Source: an uncultured Bacteroides sp. (GTDB lineage Bacteria; Bacteroidota; Bacteroidia; Bacteroidales; Bacteroidaceae). From it: a stretch of 64,000 bases of DNA. The notes beneath the pieces are model-generated. The model was not told the origin of the DNA. It did not search any database and was given only the letters and a program-made list of their open reading frames with translations. The position numbers and the translations under genes are program-made. This document shows, one piece after another, positions 8,469 through 17,945 of the stretch (position 1 is the stretch's first letter; every line of letters begins with the position of its first letter). The stretch covers positions 1 to 64,000 of the forward strand of contig NZ_CANRPM010000007.1 of NCBI RefSeq assembly GCF_947632445.1. Direction: 5' to 3'.

Positions 8469-9203
8469 ATGGAAAGCTTGAAACAGAGAAAAACAATCCG
8501 TAAATATCAGCAGAAAGACATTTCTGCCGATTTGTTAAATGATTTACTCGAAATGGCATTTCGTGCGTCAACTGTTGGAAACATGCAAGCCTATAGTGTG
8601 GTGGTGACCCGTGATGCTGACCGGAAAGTCAAACTGGCTCCAGCACATTTCAATCAACCAATGGTGACGGCTGCGCCGGTTGTACTCACTTTTTGTATAG
8701 ACTTGAACCGGTTTAGTAAATGGTGTAGGCAACGTCAGGCTGAGCCGGGGTATAATAACTTTGAATGGTTTGTGACAGGGGCAGTCGATGCTCTGTTGGC
8801 TGCCCAGACATTTTGTGTGGCTGCCGAGGAAAAAGGACTGGGTATTTGCTATCTGGGCACTACTACCTATAATCCTCATTTAATTATTGAAGCACTGGAA
8901 TTACCTGAATTGGTGTTTCCCATTACGACGGTTACCGTGGGATGGCCGGCTGAGGATCCTTCACAAGTTGACCGTTTGCCATTGGAAGCGGTGGTTCATG
9001 AAGAAGTTTATCACGACTATACGCCTGAAGATATTGATCGTTTGTATGCTTATAAAGAATCGCTGCCTGAGAATAGGCAGTATGTAACAGAAAATGGTAA
9101 AACGACTTTGGCTCAGGTCTTTACGGATGTCCGCTATACGAAAAAGGATGCAGAGGCTATGTCGGAATTGCTATGGGGTGTAATGAAAAAGCAGGGATTT
9201 TGA
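8469..9203 (+). CDS. Nitroreductase family FMN flavoprotein (NfsA-like)
   Basis: A 244-residue protein of the NADPH:FMN oxidoreductase/nitroreductase fold. The opening LKQRKTIRKYQQKDI, the FRASTVGNMQAYSVVV segment (FMN phosphate binding) and GLGICYLGTTTYNP are typical; the length matches NfsA-like members, which are homodimers reducing nitro compounds, quinones or flavins. The extended C-terminal part (RLPLEAVVHEEVYHDY) is the NfsA/FRP-type tail. It is alone on the plus strand between nrdJ and dnaA. The stop codon overlaps the loop of a 17-bp-stem terminator. The physiological substrate cannot be told from sequence. Confidence 0.88.
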   Translation: MESLKQRKTIRKYQQKDISADLLNDLLEMAFRASTVGNMQAYSVVVTRDADRKVKLAPAHFNQPMVTAAPVVLTFCIDLNRFSKWCRQRQAEPGYNNFEWFVTGAVDALLAAQTFCVAAEEKGLGICYLGTTTYNPHLIIEALELPELVFPITTVTVGWPAEDPSQVDRLPLEAVVHEEVYHDYTPEDIDRLYAYKESLPENRQYVTENGKTTLAQVFTDVRYTKKDAEAMSELLWGVMKKQGF

Positions 9204-9219
9204 TCCCTGCTTTTTCATT
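9182..9219. terminator. Bidirectional terminator, 17-bp perfect stem
   Basis: AATGAAAAAGCAGGGAT (9182-9198) is perfectly complementary to 9203-9219 around a TTTG loop, with A and T runs built into the arms so that it can act in both directions. The nitroreductase stop codon (9201-9203) lies in the loop, and dnaA on the opposite strand ends 20 bases beyond. Confidence 0.9.
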
Positions 9220-9238
9220 GTTATGAGTTTGCCTTATC

Positions 9239-10636
9239 TTATTGCTGTTTCAAAGCTGTCTGTATCTCTTCTAACTCGGCCTGGCAACTTTTACTTACTT
9301 CTTTCAGTTCACTGATAGTCTTGCAGGCGTGTAGAACGGTTGCATGATCTTTATTACCTATTAAGGAACCGATTTTGGCCGTTGAAAAGTCGGTATAGTT
9401 CTTTGCCAAATACATGGCAATCTGTCGTGCCTGTACCACTTCCCGCTTTCTGGATTTTGTATGGATAGCGCTTGTGTCCAGACCGAAATGCTTGCATACT
9501 GTGTTAATGATATTGTCTATCGTTATGGTTTTACTTTCGTTTTGAGTAACTTTGTGTACAATCCGTTGAGCCAGTTCCAAATCTACATCTTTATTATAGA
9601 TAGTTGAATGGGCCATGATGGAAATAATGATACCTTCCAGATCGCGCACACTTTCACTTACGTTTTCAGCGATATAATTAATAACTTCCGAGGGAAATTG
9701 TAAACCGTCACGGCGTATCTTATTGTGTAAGATGTTTTTGCGCAGTTCTATAGTAGGCTTTTCGAGTTCAGCTACCATACCCCACTTAAAACGAGTAACG
9801 AGGCGTTCTTCCATACCTTGCAGAAGTACGGGAGCACGATCCGAAGTCAAGATGAGCTGTTTGCCGTTTTGGTGCAGATGGTTGAAGATATGAAAGAACG
9901 TATTTTGAGTTTTGGTAACTCCGGCGAATTCCTGAATATCATCAATGATCAGCACATCAATTGTCTGGTAGAAATTAATGAAATTGTTAGTCGTATTGTT
10001 GCGTACGGAGTCTGTGTATTGCACCTGAAACAAGTGGGCCGAAACGTATAATACACGTTTTTCTGGGTAAAGTTCCTTGATCTTGATTCCGATGGCATTG
10101 GCAAGGTGTGTTTTTCCTACGCCTGATGCTCCGTAGAAGAACAGCGGGTTAAAAATGGTCTTAGCCGGATTAAGCGCAACAGCTTCTGCCACACTACGTG
10201 ACAGTTTATTACTTTCTCCCTCTATGAATGTGTCGAAATTGTAATCTCTATTCAAATGAGGGTCAAGTTCTGCTATTTTAGAGGGCTGCGGAATGTCTTT
10301 GGTTGTAGCTTTGCGTATGGTAGACACCGAAGTGGATGAACCGGAATGAGTAGGAAGAGGAACAGCTGTAGGCGGGTTTTTAACCACCATCACACTGTAC
10401 ATCAATTTGGTTCTTTCGCCAAATACCTTATGGATTGTTTGGCGCATCAAATCCAAGAATTTCTCTTCCAGAAATTCATAAAAGAATTGGCTCGGCACCT
10501 GCAATACCAAAGTATCGTTCTCAAATTTTAATGGAACGATTGGACAAAACCAAGTTTTATATGTCTGTTCAGGAACGTTGTCGCGAATGATGTCGAGACA
10601 TGTGTTCCATAGTCCGACATGATTGTTTTTACTCAT
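9239..10636 (-). CDS. dnaA: Chromosomal replication initiator DnaA
   Basis: A 465-residue AAA+ ATPase that binds oriC and opens the duplex. The N-terminal DnaB/DiaA interaction domain (about 1-80) and a Ser/Thr-rich linker (90-120) precede the ATPase, with Walker A GASGVGKT at 169-176, Walker B LIIDDIQ near 229-235 and the arginine-finger region LVTRFKWG. The C-terminal helix-turn-helix carries the DnaA signature ([15 protein letters not shown]). No TTATCCACA-type cluster was found in the flanks, so this need not be the origin. Its 3' end shares a bidirectional terminator with the nitroreductase gene. Confidence 0.97.
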   Translation of the reverse strand: MSKNNHVGLWNTCLDIIRDNVPEQTYKTWFCPIVPLKFENDTLVLQVPSQFFYEFLEEKFLDLMRQTIHKVFGERTKLMYSVMVVKNPPTAVPLPTHSGSSTSVSTIRKATTKDIPQPSKIAELDPHLNRDYNFDTFIEGESNKLSRSVAEAVALNPAKTIFNPLFFYGASGVGKTHLANAIGIKIKELYPEKRVLYVSAHLFQVQYTDSVRNNTTNNFINFYQTIDVLIIDDIQEFAGVTKTQNTFFHIFNHLHQNGKQLILTSDRAPVLLQGMEERLVTRFKWGMVAELEKPTIELRKNILHNKIRRDGLQFPSEVINYIAENVSESVRDLEGIIISIMAHSTIYNKDVDLELAQRIVHKVTQNESKTITIDNIINTVCKHFGLDTSAIHTKSRKREVVQARQIAMYLAKNYTDFSTAKIGSLIGNKDHATVLHACKTISELKEVSKSCQAELEEIQTALKQQ

Positions 10637-10978
10637 AGCGGCTATCTACATTTATCAATTTAGCAAAACTTCTATGTTTGCAAAAATGGGCATCTTATTT
10701 AAAAAAAACAAATTTGTTTTTTCTTGGTTTTTTCAATCAATAAATAAGGCCTTTATTCTCAGCTATTTATTACCTGATATGCAAACAATCCTTTGAGAAG
10801 GGTGTTGTTTTTTTAAATGACTTGTAGATTAGTCTATTACGAATGTCTATGTAAATCTATGCGACTTTTATTCTTTTGGGCAGAATAGCTTTAATGCTTT
10901 GAATTTCCCTATTTTCTTAGCTTTTTGCTGCTTCTGCCAAAATTTTATTTATTTAGATGAATTCTATATAGTTTTTCC
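10637..10978. other. AT-rich non-coding stretch upstream of dnaA
   Basis: 342 bases with no credible gene. It contains a 20-base perfect palindrome AAAAAACAAATTTGTTTTTT (10703-10722) and many A/T runs. No DnaA-box cluster and no clear -33/-7 promoter pair for dnaA could be identified by eye. Confidence 0.6.
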
Positions 10979-11872
10979 CTATTTGTCTTTTTTGCCAAAA
11001 AGTGAGAAATGGACATAACGCTTGGGGTGAGCTTTCAAGTCTTCAAGTAAACTTGCTGCATTGGCAGTTGTTGCATTCAGGTTCTGATAAAATTGTGGGT
11101 CGTTTAGCAGTAATCCTACAGTGTTATCTTTGCTGTTCAGCTTGTCTGTTAATGTTCGTATGTTAGCCAGTGTAGAGTCTACTTTTTGCATGGCTGCAGT
11201 ATAATCAATTTGCTTGAGGTTGTCGGACATAACGATGAAATTATCGCTGAGGGTATTCAGCTTGCCCGTCAGTTGCGGAATGTCGTTGCTCATGAGTACC
11301 TTCAATTGCTTGCTGGTAGCATTCATGTTAGCCGTCAGTTCTTCGATATTCTTTAAAGATACAGGAATGGCCGGATTGGCTAATACAGTGTTAAGCGAAC
11401 AGAGGATGGAGTCGAGCTTAGGCATCATTTGTTCAATCTGAGGCATCATGTTAGTTATTTTTTCCATCATTCCATTGTTTAAGTATCCAAGGATGGTATC
11501 ACCTATTTGGTAACGTTCGCGCGGATTGTTGGCAAGTAGTAAATTCATGTGGACTCCTCCTAGCATTTCAGCAGCCAGTTCTGCACTGCTTCCTTTCGGT
11601 ATACGTAATTCAGGATCTACGTCTATTTCGGCTACTACATTTCCGGGGGCGTCATAGCTGTAGTAGAGTTCGCGTACGAGTCCCACTTTATATCCATCAG
11701 CGTAGACCGGGCTGGATTTTGTGAGGCCGTTGACGTTTTGGAATTTGACATAAAAATAACTGGCGGGTTTGAACAGGTGAATACCTTTCAAATAGTTGAT
11801 GCCATATACCAGTATGCATAGGGCTGCAATACTGGCAATACCTATTTTTACTTCTTTCGTAATATACTTCAT
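10979..11872 (-). CDS. MCE/MlaD-family lipid-transport protein
   Basis: A 297-residue protein with one N-terminal membrane segment (about residues 9-28) followed by an MCE domain (SYFYVKFQNVNGLTKSSPVYADGYKVGLVREL), the module of MlaD that forms rings for phospholipid movement between inner and outer membranes. After the MCE domain is a long helical tail (residues ~150-280, IEQMMPKLDSILCSLN and similar) that probably forms a coiled barrel. It follows the amidase gene by 24 bp and is probably cotranscribed with it, which is the common arrangement in Bacteroidota. MlaE and MlaF partners are not in this window. Confidence 0.88.
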   Translation of the reverse strand: MKYITKEVKIGIASIAALCILVYGINYLKGIHLFKPASYFYVKFQNVNGLTKSSPVYADGYKVGLVRELYYSYDAPGNVVAEIDVDPELRIPKGSSAELAAEMLGGVHMNLLLANNPRERYQIGDTILGYLNNGMMEKITNMMPQIEQMMPKLDSILCSLNTVLANPAIPVSLKNIEELTANMNATSKQLKVLMSNDIPQLTGKLNTLSDNFIVMSDNLKQIDYTAAMQKVDSTLANIRTLTDKLNSKDNTVGLLLNDPQFYQNLNATTANAASLLEDLKAHPKRYVHFSLFGKKDK

Positions 11873-11896
11873 GATGATTTTGTCTTTATTGAACGG

Positions 11897-13105
11897 TTAT
11901 TTCTTGTTTTCTTTAAATTCGCGGATAGCAGTAGCTGTATCCATCTTTTTCCCGTTCTTGAAGGCAATGATGAATGCGTCTTTTATCCGTTTGGAAATAT
12001 CCTTCTTTATGCGGAGTATTTCGTTGTAATTAGTGGACGAACCGTATGTGTATTTATACAGCCCGTTTTCTTTATAAAAATCTATGTTTTTGAGGCCTTT
12101 AAACTGTCTGTCTTTGGGTGACAAAGGCTTGGATGAGGTCAGAATTTGTACTTTGAAGACCGGGACTTGTTGGGTTGCTGCTTTCCGGGTCTGGGTAGAA
12201 GTTGCTGCAACAAGCGTCTTTTGGGGTGTAGTAGAAGCAGAGGTTGTACTGCTGCTTGGTTGCGAAGTCGTAGATTGCTGGAGTTTGACTTCAGGCAGTG
12301 TGTCCCCTTTGCTTTCTTCCAATCTCATTTTCTGTTCTTCTTTATATGTGAGAAAAGCTTGGAAGATACTGTTTGCCAATGCTTTCTTTCCGACTTCACT
12401 ATTCAGATAGCGTTCTTCTGTCGGATTGGAGATGAATCCAAGTTCAACTAAGATGCTAGGCATCGCGCTGGCTTTCAGGACAAGAAAGCCAGCTTGATGT
12501 ACGCCTCGATCTATGCGTTTTCCGGTTTGCTTGAATTCTTTCTGTACTAATGAAGCTAAGTGGACGCTTTGCGACATATATTTGTCCTGCATGAATTCGA
12601 AGATAATATACGATTCCGCAGAGTTGGGATTAAACCCGGCATAGCGGGTTTTATAGTCATCTTCGTATAAGATTACGGAGTTTTCGCGTTTGGCTACTTC
12701 CAGGTTAGCGTCCGATTTAGCCAGACCTAATGTCCAAGTAGAAGCACCTTGCACACTTTTATTTCTTCCGACAGAGTTGGTATGAATCGAGATAAACAAA
12801 TCGGCTTTGGCTTCGTTGGCAATTTCTGCTCGGCGGGCTAATGGAATAAATACATCCTTATTGCGGGTATAGATAACGCGTGTGTCAGAGCATTGTTCGT
12901 TAATCAGTTTACCCAGTTGAAGGGCGACGCTAAGGTTGATGTTCTTTTCCTTGGATATTTTTCCGACAGCTCCCGGGTCGTGTCCTCCATGACCGGCGTC
13001 GATGACTACAACGAACTTCTTGGATAGGGTGGCTGCCAAACATAGGTGCACGGGCAAGCAGACCATGCAAAAAGTAATATATAATATGTGACAAAGCCTG
13101 TTCAA
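11897..13105 (-). CDS. N-acetylmuramoyl-L-alanine amidase (Amidase_3) with SPOR-like tail
   Basis: A 402-residue periplasmic amidase that cuts the bond between MurNAc and the stem peptide during cell separation. After a signal peptide (about 1-25) comes the zinc-dependent catalytic domain: VVIDAGHGGHDPG with zinc ligand H39, a Glu near residue 94 (RRAEIAN), H108 in LFISIHTN, and the catalytic Glu in SILVELGFISNP. A Ser/Thr-rich linker (about 285-315) leads to a C-terminal SPOR-like domain (FKVQILTSSKPLSPKD, KYTYGSSTNYNE), which usually targets septal denuded glycan. TACATTTG at 13132-13139 (minus strand) may be the -7 element. It precedes the MCE gene in an operon. Confidence 0.93.
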   Translation of the reverse strand: MNRLCHILYITFCMVCLPVHLCLAATLSKKFVVVIDAGHGGHDPGAVGKISKEKNINLSVALQLGKLINEQCSDTRVIYTRNKDVFIPLARRAEIANEAKADLFISIHTNSVGRNKSVQGASTWTLGLAKSDANLEVAKRENSVILYEDDYKTRYAGFNPNSAESYIIFEFMQDKYMSQSVHLASLVQKEFKQTGKRIDRGVHQAGFLVLKASAMPSILVELGFISNPTEERYLNSEVGKKALANSIFQAFLTYKEEQKMRLEESKGDTLPEVKLQQSTTSQPSSSTTSASTTPQKTLVAATSTQTRKAATQQVPVFKVQILTSSKPLSPKDRQFKGLKNIDFYKENGLYKYTYGSSTNYNEILRIKKDISKRIKDAFIIAFKNGKKMDTATAIREFKENKK

Positions 13106-13306
13106 ACTTATCTATAATATGAATTACTCCGCAAATGTAGTGTAATTTTGCTGAAAACTTGTCGTATGTCCTAAGTTTTATTCTTTTTTCCCATTTATTT
13201 GTATACAATTTTTAGATGTTGGAGAGCATATTTCTCGTAAATAGGAGCTAATTTTGCACCGCCTAATTAGACTGAGTTGGTTAGAGAATTAAAATGGGTG
13301 TAATTT

Positions 13307-14290
13307 ATGTTGGCTAATGCTTTTATTCGTTTTTTGAAAGACTGGACGCTCCCCGTGGCCATGGTAACAGGAACGTTAGCCTATTTCCTTTTTGCACGAG
13401 TGCCGGTGCTTGCTCCAGTCAAGCCTTTGGTTAACGCTTCGGTGGCAATTCTTACACCGGTGCTGATATTTATCCAATTGCTACTCACATTCTGCAAGGT
13501 TGATTTTGCAGATCTGAAGCCGAAAGTTTGGCATGGTTGGTTGCTCTTGTTCCAAACGGTTTCATGTCTTTTGCTGTCGGCATTGTTGATCTATTGTCCG
13601 ATGAACGAACTTTATCGGGAAGTGTTCGAAGGGGCTATAGTCTGTCTGATATGTCCTACGGCTACTGCAGCGGCGGTTATTACGGGTAAATTGGGTGGAA
13701 GTGCTGCTAGTTTGACTACCTATACCCTGATGTCCAATCTGCTGGCAGCTGTTGCTGTTCCGTTAGCTTTTCCGTTGATAGAGCCTCATGCGGATGTGAC
13801 TTTCTGGTTGGCTTTTCTGAAAATCCTTAGCAAAGTTTTTCCACTTCTGCTTTGTCCGTTTCTGTTGGCATGGCTCTTGAGGAGTTGGTTGCCTGCTGTT
13901 CATCAGTGGCTATCGGAACGACATACGGCCGCTTTCTACCTGTGGGGCGTGGCTTTGGCAATTGTTTCTGGTCAGACTGTTCGCTCGTTAGTCAACAGTA
14001 CGGCTCCAGGATATGTGGAGGTGCTGATTGCTTTGGCCGGACTGGTGGCATGTTGCACCCAGTTCTATTTGGGTAAACGTATCGGCGGGCATTATAAGGA
14101 ACGAATCAGTGGTGGTCAGGCATTGGGCCAGAAGAATACCGTGTTGGCTATCTGGATGGCTTATACTTATTTGAATCCTCTTTCTTCGGTAGGCCCTGGC
14201 TCCTACGTGTTGTGGCAAAATATTATTAACAGTTATCAGTTGTGGAAGAAAAGGAAAACTGATTTATCCGAGGATGTGCAAAATAGTTAG
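13307..14290 (+). CDS. Bile acid:sodium symporter-like (BASS/SBF) membrane transporter
   Basis: A 327-residue hydrophobic protein with about nine to ten predicted membrane helices. The fold and the Gly/Pro/Asn-rich crossing segment (LICPTATAAAVITGKLGGSAASLTTY as two adjacent stretches) resemble the SBF/BASS family of Na+-coupled transporters of bile acids and other organic anions. It is monocistronic or the first gene before an HD-domain protein 120 bp away. The substrate cannot be predicted; homology to bile acid carriers does not prove bile acid transport. Confidence 0.75.
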   Translation: MLANAFIRFLKDWTLPVAMVTGTLAYFLFARVPVLAPVKPLVNASVAILTPVLIFIQLLLTFCKVDFADLKPKVWHGWLLLFQTVSCLLLSALLIYCPMNELYREVFEGAIVCLICPTATAAAVITGKLGGSAASLTTYTLMSNLLAAVAVPLAFPLIEPHADVTFWLAFLKILSKVFPLLLCPFLLAWLLRSWLPAVHQWLSERHTAAFYLWGVALAIVSGQTVRSLVNSTAPGYVEVLIALAGLVACCTQFYLGKRIGGHYKERISGGQALGQKNTVLAIWMAYTYLNPLSSVGPGSYVLWQNIINSYQLWKKRKTDLSEDVQNS

Positions 14291-14410
14291 GGAATAATTT
14301 GTACTTTTGTCGTCGAAAAGGTTGTGCTTACGCTTGCTCCTTTCGTTGAAGTTATAATAATGCAAGAGTAAGGAGAGGGTGTAGGCAGATAATTTTGTGA
14401 AAGTTATGTC

Positions 14411-14947
14411 ATGAATCCAGTTGAAATTATTGATAAATTTTATCAGGAGGGTAGTGAATTGCGCCATATCCTGCTGACTCATAGTCGTTCGGTTGCTGAC
14501 AAGGCTTTGCAGATTGCCGACAGACATCCTGAGTTGCAGGCGGACAGAAATTTCTTGTATGAAGCTGCTATGTTGCACGATATTGGCATTTTTCTGACCG
14601 ATGCTGACGGCATTTTCTGTAAAGGCGACAAACCTTACATTTGTCATGGATATTTGGGAACTGACCTGATGCGTAGTGAAGGTTATCCACGTCATGCGTT
14701 GGTTTGTGAGCGGCATACGGGGGCTGGCTTGTCGCTCGAACAGATTATAGAACAGCAACTACCTGTACCTCATCGTGATATGCTTCCTGTCAGTATAGAG
14801 GAGCAGATTATTTGTTTCGCTGACAAGTTTTATTCGAAGACCCGTCTCGACCGTGAAAAGACGGTAGAGAAAGCACGGAATAGTCTGGAAAAATATGGTG
14901 CGGAGGGTTTAGCGCGTTTCGACCATTGGTGCGAACTCTTCTTGTAG
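14411..14947 (+). CDS. HDIG-domain metal-dependent phosphohydrolase
   Basis: A 178-residue HD-superfamily protein. Metal-ligand residues H24 (LLTHSRSVAD), H56-D57 (AAMLHDIGIF) and a later conserved Asp (ICFADKFYSK) define the HD site. Members hydrolyse phosphoester or nucleotide substrates; this short stand-alone form has no partner domain indicating which. TACTTTTG at 14302-14309 could be a -7 element. It stands between the BASS transporter and lptD on the same strand. Confidence 0.82.
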   Translation: MNPVEIIDKFYQEGSELRHILLTHSRSVADKALQIADRHPELQADRNFLYEAAMLHDIGIFLTDADGIFCKGDKPYICHGYLGTDLMRSEGYPRHALVCERHTGAGLSLEQIIEQQLPVPHRDMLPVSIEEQIICFADKFYSKTRLDREKTVEKARNSLEKYGAEGLARFDHWCELFL

Positions 14948-15040
14948 CTATCTAATTTTCATTAAAAAGAGCGGGCAATCCATCTATTTTGTTTATTTTT
15001 GCTGCCTCCAAGCATATAACCGTATGTTTATTTTTGAGCA

Positions 15041-17773
15041 TTGAAAGTAAAGACAACCATATCATTCTTATTATTGTTTCTTTTGCTGATTATTTCTGCT
15101 GAAGCCGAATCGCAGCGCAGGAGCAGGAAGGTTTCGCTTCCAAGAAATCAAAAGGATTCGTTACAGGTAGGCGACACGTTGAGCAATGATTCCATACCTG
15201 TCGATACGTTGGCGTCCAAGGAGAAAGACGGGCTCGATGCGCCGGTGACCTATGAAGCGACGGACTCCATTGTATTCACGCAAAATGGTTTTGCCCATCT
15301 GTATGGAAACAGTAAAGTGAATTATCCACAAGCCGAACTGACTGCCGCCGTCATTACCATGAATATGGACAGTAGTACGGTCTATGCCCATGGCGTGGAA
15401 GACTCATTAGGCGTAATGCAGGGTACACCTGTTTTTAAGGATGGCGAGACGCCTTACGAAACCAACACCATCCGCTATAACTTCAAGAGTAAGCGAGGTA
15501 TCATCAGTAACGTGGTGAGCCAGCAAGGGGAGGGATACGTGACGGGCAACAATGCCAAGAAGGGAACGGGTAACGAGATGTATATGAAGGATGGGAGATA
15601 TACAACCTGCGATAACCACGAACATCCTCACTTCTATATGCAGATGACTTATGCCAAAGTACGTCCTAAGAAGAACGTAGTGACCGGACCTGCCTATCTG
15701 GTGGTCGAGGATGTACCTTTGCCTTTGGCGGTTCCGTTCTTTTTCTTTCCTTTTTCCAGCAGCTACTCATCAGGTTTTCTGCCGCCTACCTATATGGACG
15801 ACTCCAGTCGCGGCTTCGGTCTGACGGACGGAGGTTATTACTTTGCTATCAGTGACGAGATAGACTTAAAGCTGCGTGGCGACATCTTTACAAAGGGTTC
15901 GTGGGCGCTGAATGCCGAGAGCAACTATGTGAAACGATACAAGTACTCAGGCCTTTTCCAGGCTAACTACCAAGTGACGAAGACAGGTGACAAAGGTTTG
16001 CCTGATTATGCCGTATCCAAGGACTTCAAGATTGTATGGAGTCACCGCCAGGATGCAAAGGCTAATCCGAACTCCACTTTCTTGGCCAGTGTGAACTTCT
16101 CGACCAGTAGTTACGAACAGACCAACATCGGAAACCTGTACAACTCGCAAGCCATGACGCAGAATACCAAGACTTCGAGTATCAGCTATACCCGAAACTT
16201 TCCCGAACAGAAGCTGACAATCTCGGCTACGTCGAACATTGCGCAGACCATGAAGGACTCCTCGGTATCAGTTACTTTGCCGGATTTGACCATCTCCCTC
16301 AGCAACATCTATCCTTTCAAGCGCAAGAAGGCAGTGGGCGAAGAACGTTGGTATGAAAAGATTTCTGTCCGCTATACAGGCCGTTTCAAGAATAGCATCA
16401 ATACTAAAGACTACCTTCTTTTCAAGTCGAATTTGATAAAGGATTGGGAAAACGGCATGCAGCATGAAGTTCCCGTCAGTGCCACGTTTACTCTTTTCAA
16501 GTATTTCAACCTGACGCCCTCTGTCAATTATACCGAACGGTGGTACACCCGTAAAATTACAAGAGGCTGGGATGAAGTAGCCCGCAGAGAAGTGAATACA
16601 GATACTATTTATGGTTTTCACCGTGTCTACAATTATAATGCCAGTCTCGGCTTGAACACCAAAATCTATGGTATGTATAAGCCTGTCTTCCTGCCGAAGA
16701 AAGCCATTCAGATACGTCATGTCATCACCCCTTCTATTAGCCTTAGTGCTGCGCCCGACTTCACGACGTCACGCTATGGCTATTATGATACCTATTATCG
16801 TCCGAATAGCAACGGTACGCAAGATACAGTAAAGTATTCCTATTATGCTAACCAAATGTATGGTGTACCGAGCGGAGGGAAGCAGGGAAACATCACGTTC
16901 AGCATTTCCAATAACCTGGAAATGAAGTATAAGGACAAGAATGACTCTATCAAGAAAGTCAGCCTGATTGACGAACTGGGAGCAAGCCTTTCCTATAATA
17001 TGGCTGCTACGACAAGGCCATGGAGTGACCTGACATTGAACGCACGATTGAAACTGACAAAGAGCTATACATTCAGTATGAGCTCTACGTTCAAAACCTA
17101 TGGTTATAAATTCAACGAACAGGGTAATGTCGTAGATAATGATCGTACCGAGTGGTCTTATGGCCGTTTTGGTATTTTCCAAGGTTATAGTTCTTCTTTC
17201 AGTTATACATTCAACAATGACACTTGGAAGAAACTCAAGGCTTTTTTTACAGGTGAGAAAGACGAGGAGGAAGGAAAAGAGGATGGCGAAGGAACGGAAG
17301 TCTCCGAAACGGGTGAAGAAGGTGAAGAGGCTGTGGCAGCAGGCTTGCCCAATAAGAAGAAAACGGAGAAGGCAGCGGTAGACGATGACGGTTATATGGC
17401 TTTCAAGATGCCTTGGTCTATTAATGTAAACTATGGCTTTGGTATTACTGAAAACCGCAGTGCGGATATCAACAAGAAAACAATGCGTTATCCTTATAAA
17501 TATACACAAAATCTGAGTATCAACGGCAATATCAAGATATCCAACAAGTGGGCCATCAGCTTCAATTCGGGCTACGACTTCGATGCGAAAGAGATTGTGC
17601 AGACGGCTTTCAACATTACGCGCGACTTGCACTGTTTCAGTATGTCAGCCAGCCTTTCACCTTTTGGGCGTTGGAAATATTACAACTTTACCATTCGCGC
17701 CAATGCCAGCATCCTTCAGGATCTGAAGTGGGAGCAGCGTAGCCAGACGCAGAGCAACATCCAGTGGTATTAA
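15041..17773 (+). CDS. lptD: LPS-assembly outer membrane protein LptD (Bacteroidota type)
   Basis: A 910-residue outer-membrane protein inserting LPS into the outer leaflet. After the signal peptide (about 1-23) an OstA-like N-terminal domain occupies ~65-240 (FAHLYGNSKVNYPQAELTAA, VTGNNAKKGTG), followed by the large LptD barrel (PPTYMDDSSRGFGLTDGGYY). An acidic insert (about 742-785, EEEGKEDGEGTEVSETGEEG) lies in a loop. The start is TTG: a TGA in frame at 15035-15037 lies two codons upstream, and the first ATG inside would remove the signal peptide. TATTTTTG at 14994-15001 is a plausible -7 element. LptE and other Lpt genes are not adjacent. Confidence 0.9.
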   Translation: MKVKTTISFLLLFLLLIISAEAESQRRSRKVSLPRNQKDSLQVGDTLSNDSIPVDTLASKEKDGLDAPVTYEATDSIVFTQNGFAHLYGNSKVNYPQAELTAAVITMNMDSSTVYAHGVEDSLGVMQGTPVFKDGETPYETNTIRYNFKSKRGIISNVVSQQGEGYVTGNNAKKGTGNEMYMKDGRYTTCDNHEHPHFYMQMTYAKVRPKKNVVTGPAYLVVEDVPLPLAVPFFFFPFSSSYSSGFLPPTYMDDSSRGFGLTDGGYYFAISDEIDLKLRGDIFTKGSWALNAESNYVKRYKYSGLFQANYQVTKTGDKGLPDYAVSKDFKIVWSHRQDAKANPNSTFLASVNFSTSSYEQTNIGNLYNSQAMTQNTKTSSISYTRNFPEQKLTISATSNIAQTMKDSSVSVTLPDLTISLSNIYPFKRKKAVGEERWYEKISVRYTGRFKNSINTKDYLLFKSNLIKDWENGMQHEVPVSATFTLFKYFNLTPSVNYTERWYTRKITRGWDEVARREVNTDTIYGFHRVYNYNASLGLNTKIYGMYKPVFLPKKAIQIRHVITPSISLSAAPDFTTSRYGYYDTYYRPNSNGTQDTVKYSYYANQMYGVPSGGKQGNITFSISNNLEMKYKDKNDSIKKVSLIDELGASLSYNMAATTRPWSDLTLNARLKLTKSYTFSMSSTFKTYGYKFNEQGNVVDNDRTEWSYGRFGIFQGYSSSFSYTFNNDTWKKLKAFFTGEKDEEEGKEDGEGTEVSETGEEGEEAVAAGLPNKKKTEKAAVDDDGYMAFKMPWSINVNYGFGITENRSADINKKTMRYPYKYTQNLSINGNIKISNKWAISFNSGYDFDAKEIVQTAFNITRDLHCFSMSASLSPFGRWKYYNFTIRANASILQDLKWEQRSQTQSNIQWY

Positions 17774-17811
17774 AATCTATCGGTTAGGGGATGACCTATA
17801 TCTGATGCCGT

Positions 17812-17831
17812 GTTGACTGAATGAAGTCAAC
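17812..17831 (+). terminator. Small hairpin downstream of lptD
   Basis: GTTGACT (17812-17818) pairs with AGTCAAC (17825-17831) around GAATGA. There is no T run, so this is at best a weak terminator or a 3' end stabiliser. Confidence 0.3.
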
Positions 17832-17945
17832 CTAAACTTCGCACCTTCGTGATATTTCATATTAAGCCGAATTTTATGTCCCCGCAACGATACAACACCT
17901 GTCTTTAATTGCTATCTTTGCCACACGATAACCAAGTAAAAAAGC

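Noticed and set aside
10637-10978. oriC next to dnaA
   Set aside because: AT-rich, but no cluster of TTATCCACA-like boxes could be found. The two matches seen (near 14690 and 15320) are inside coding genes.
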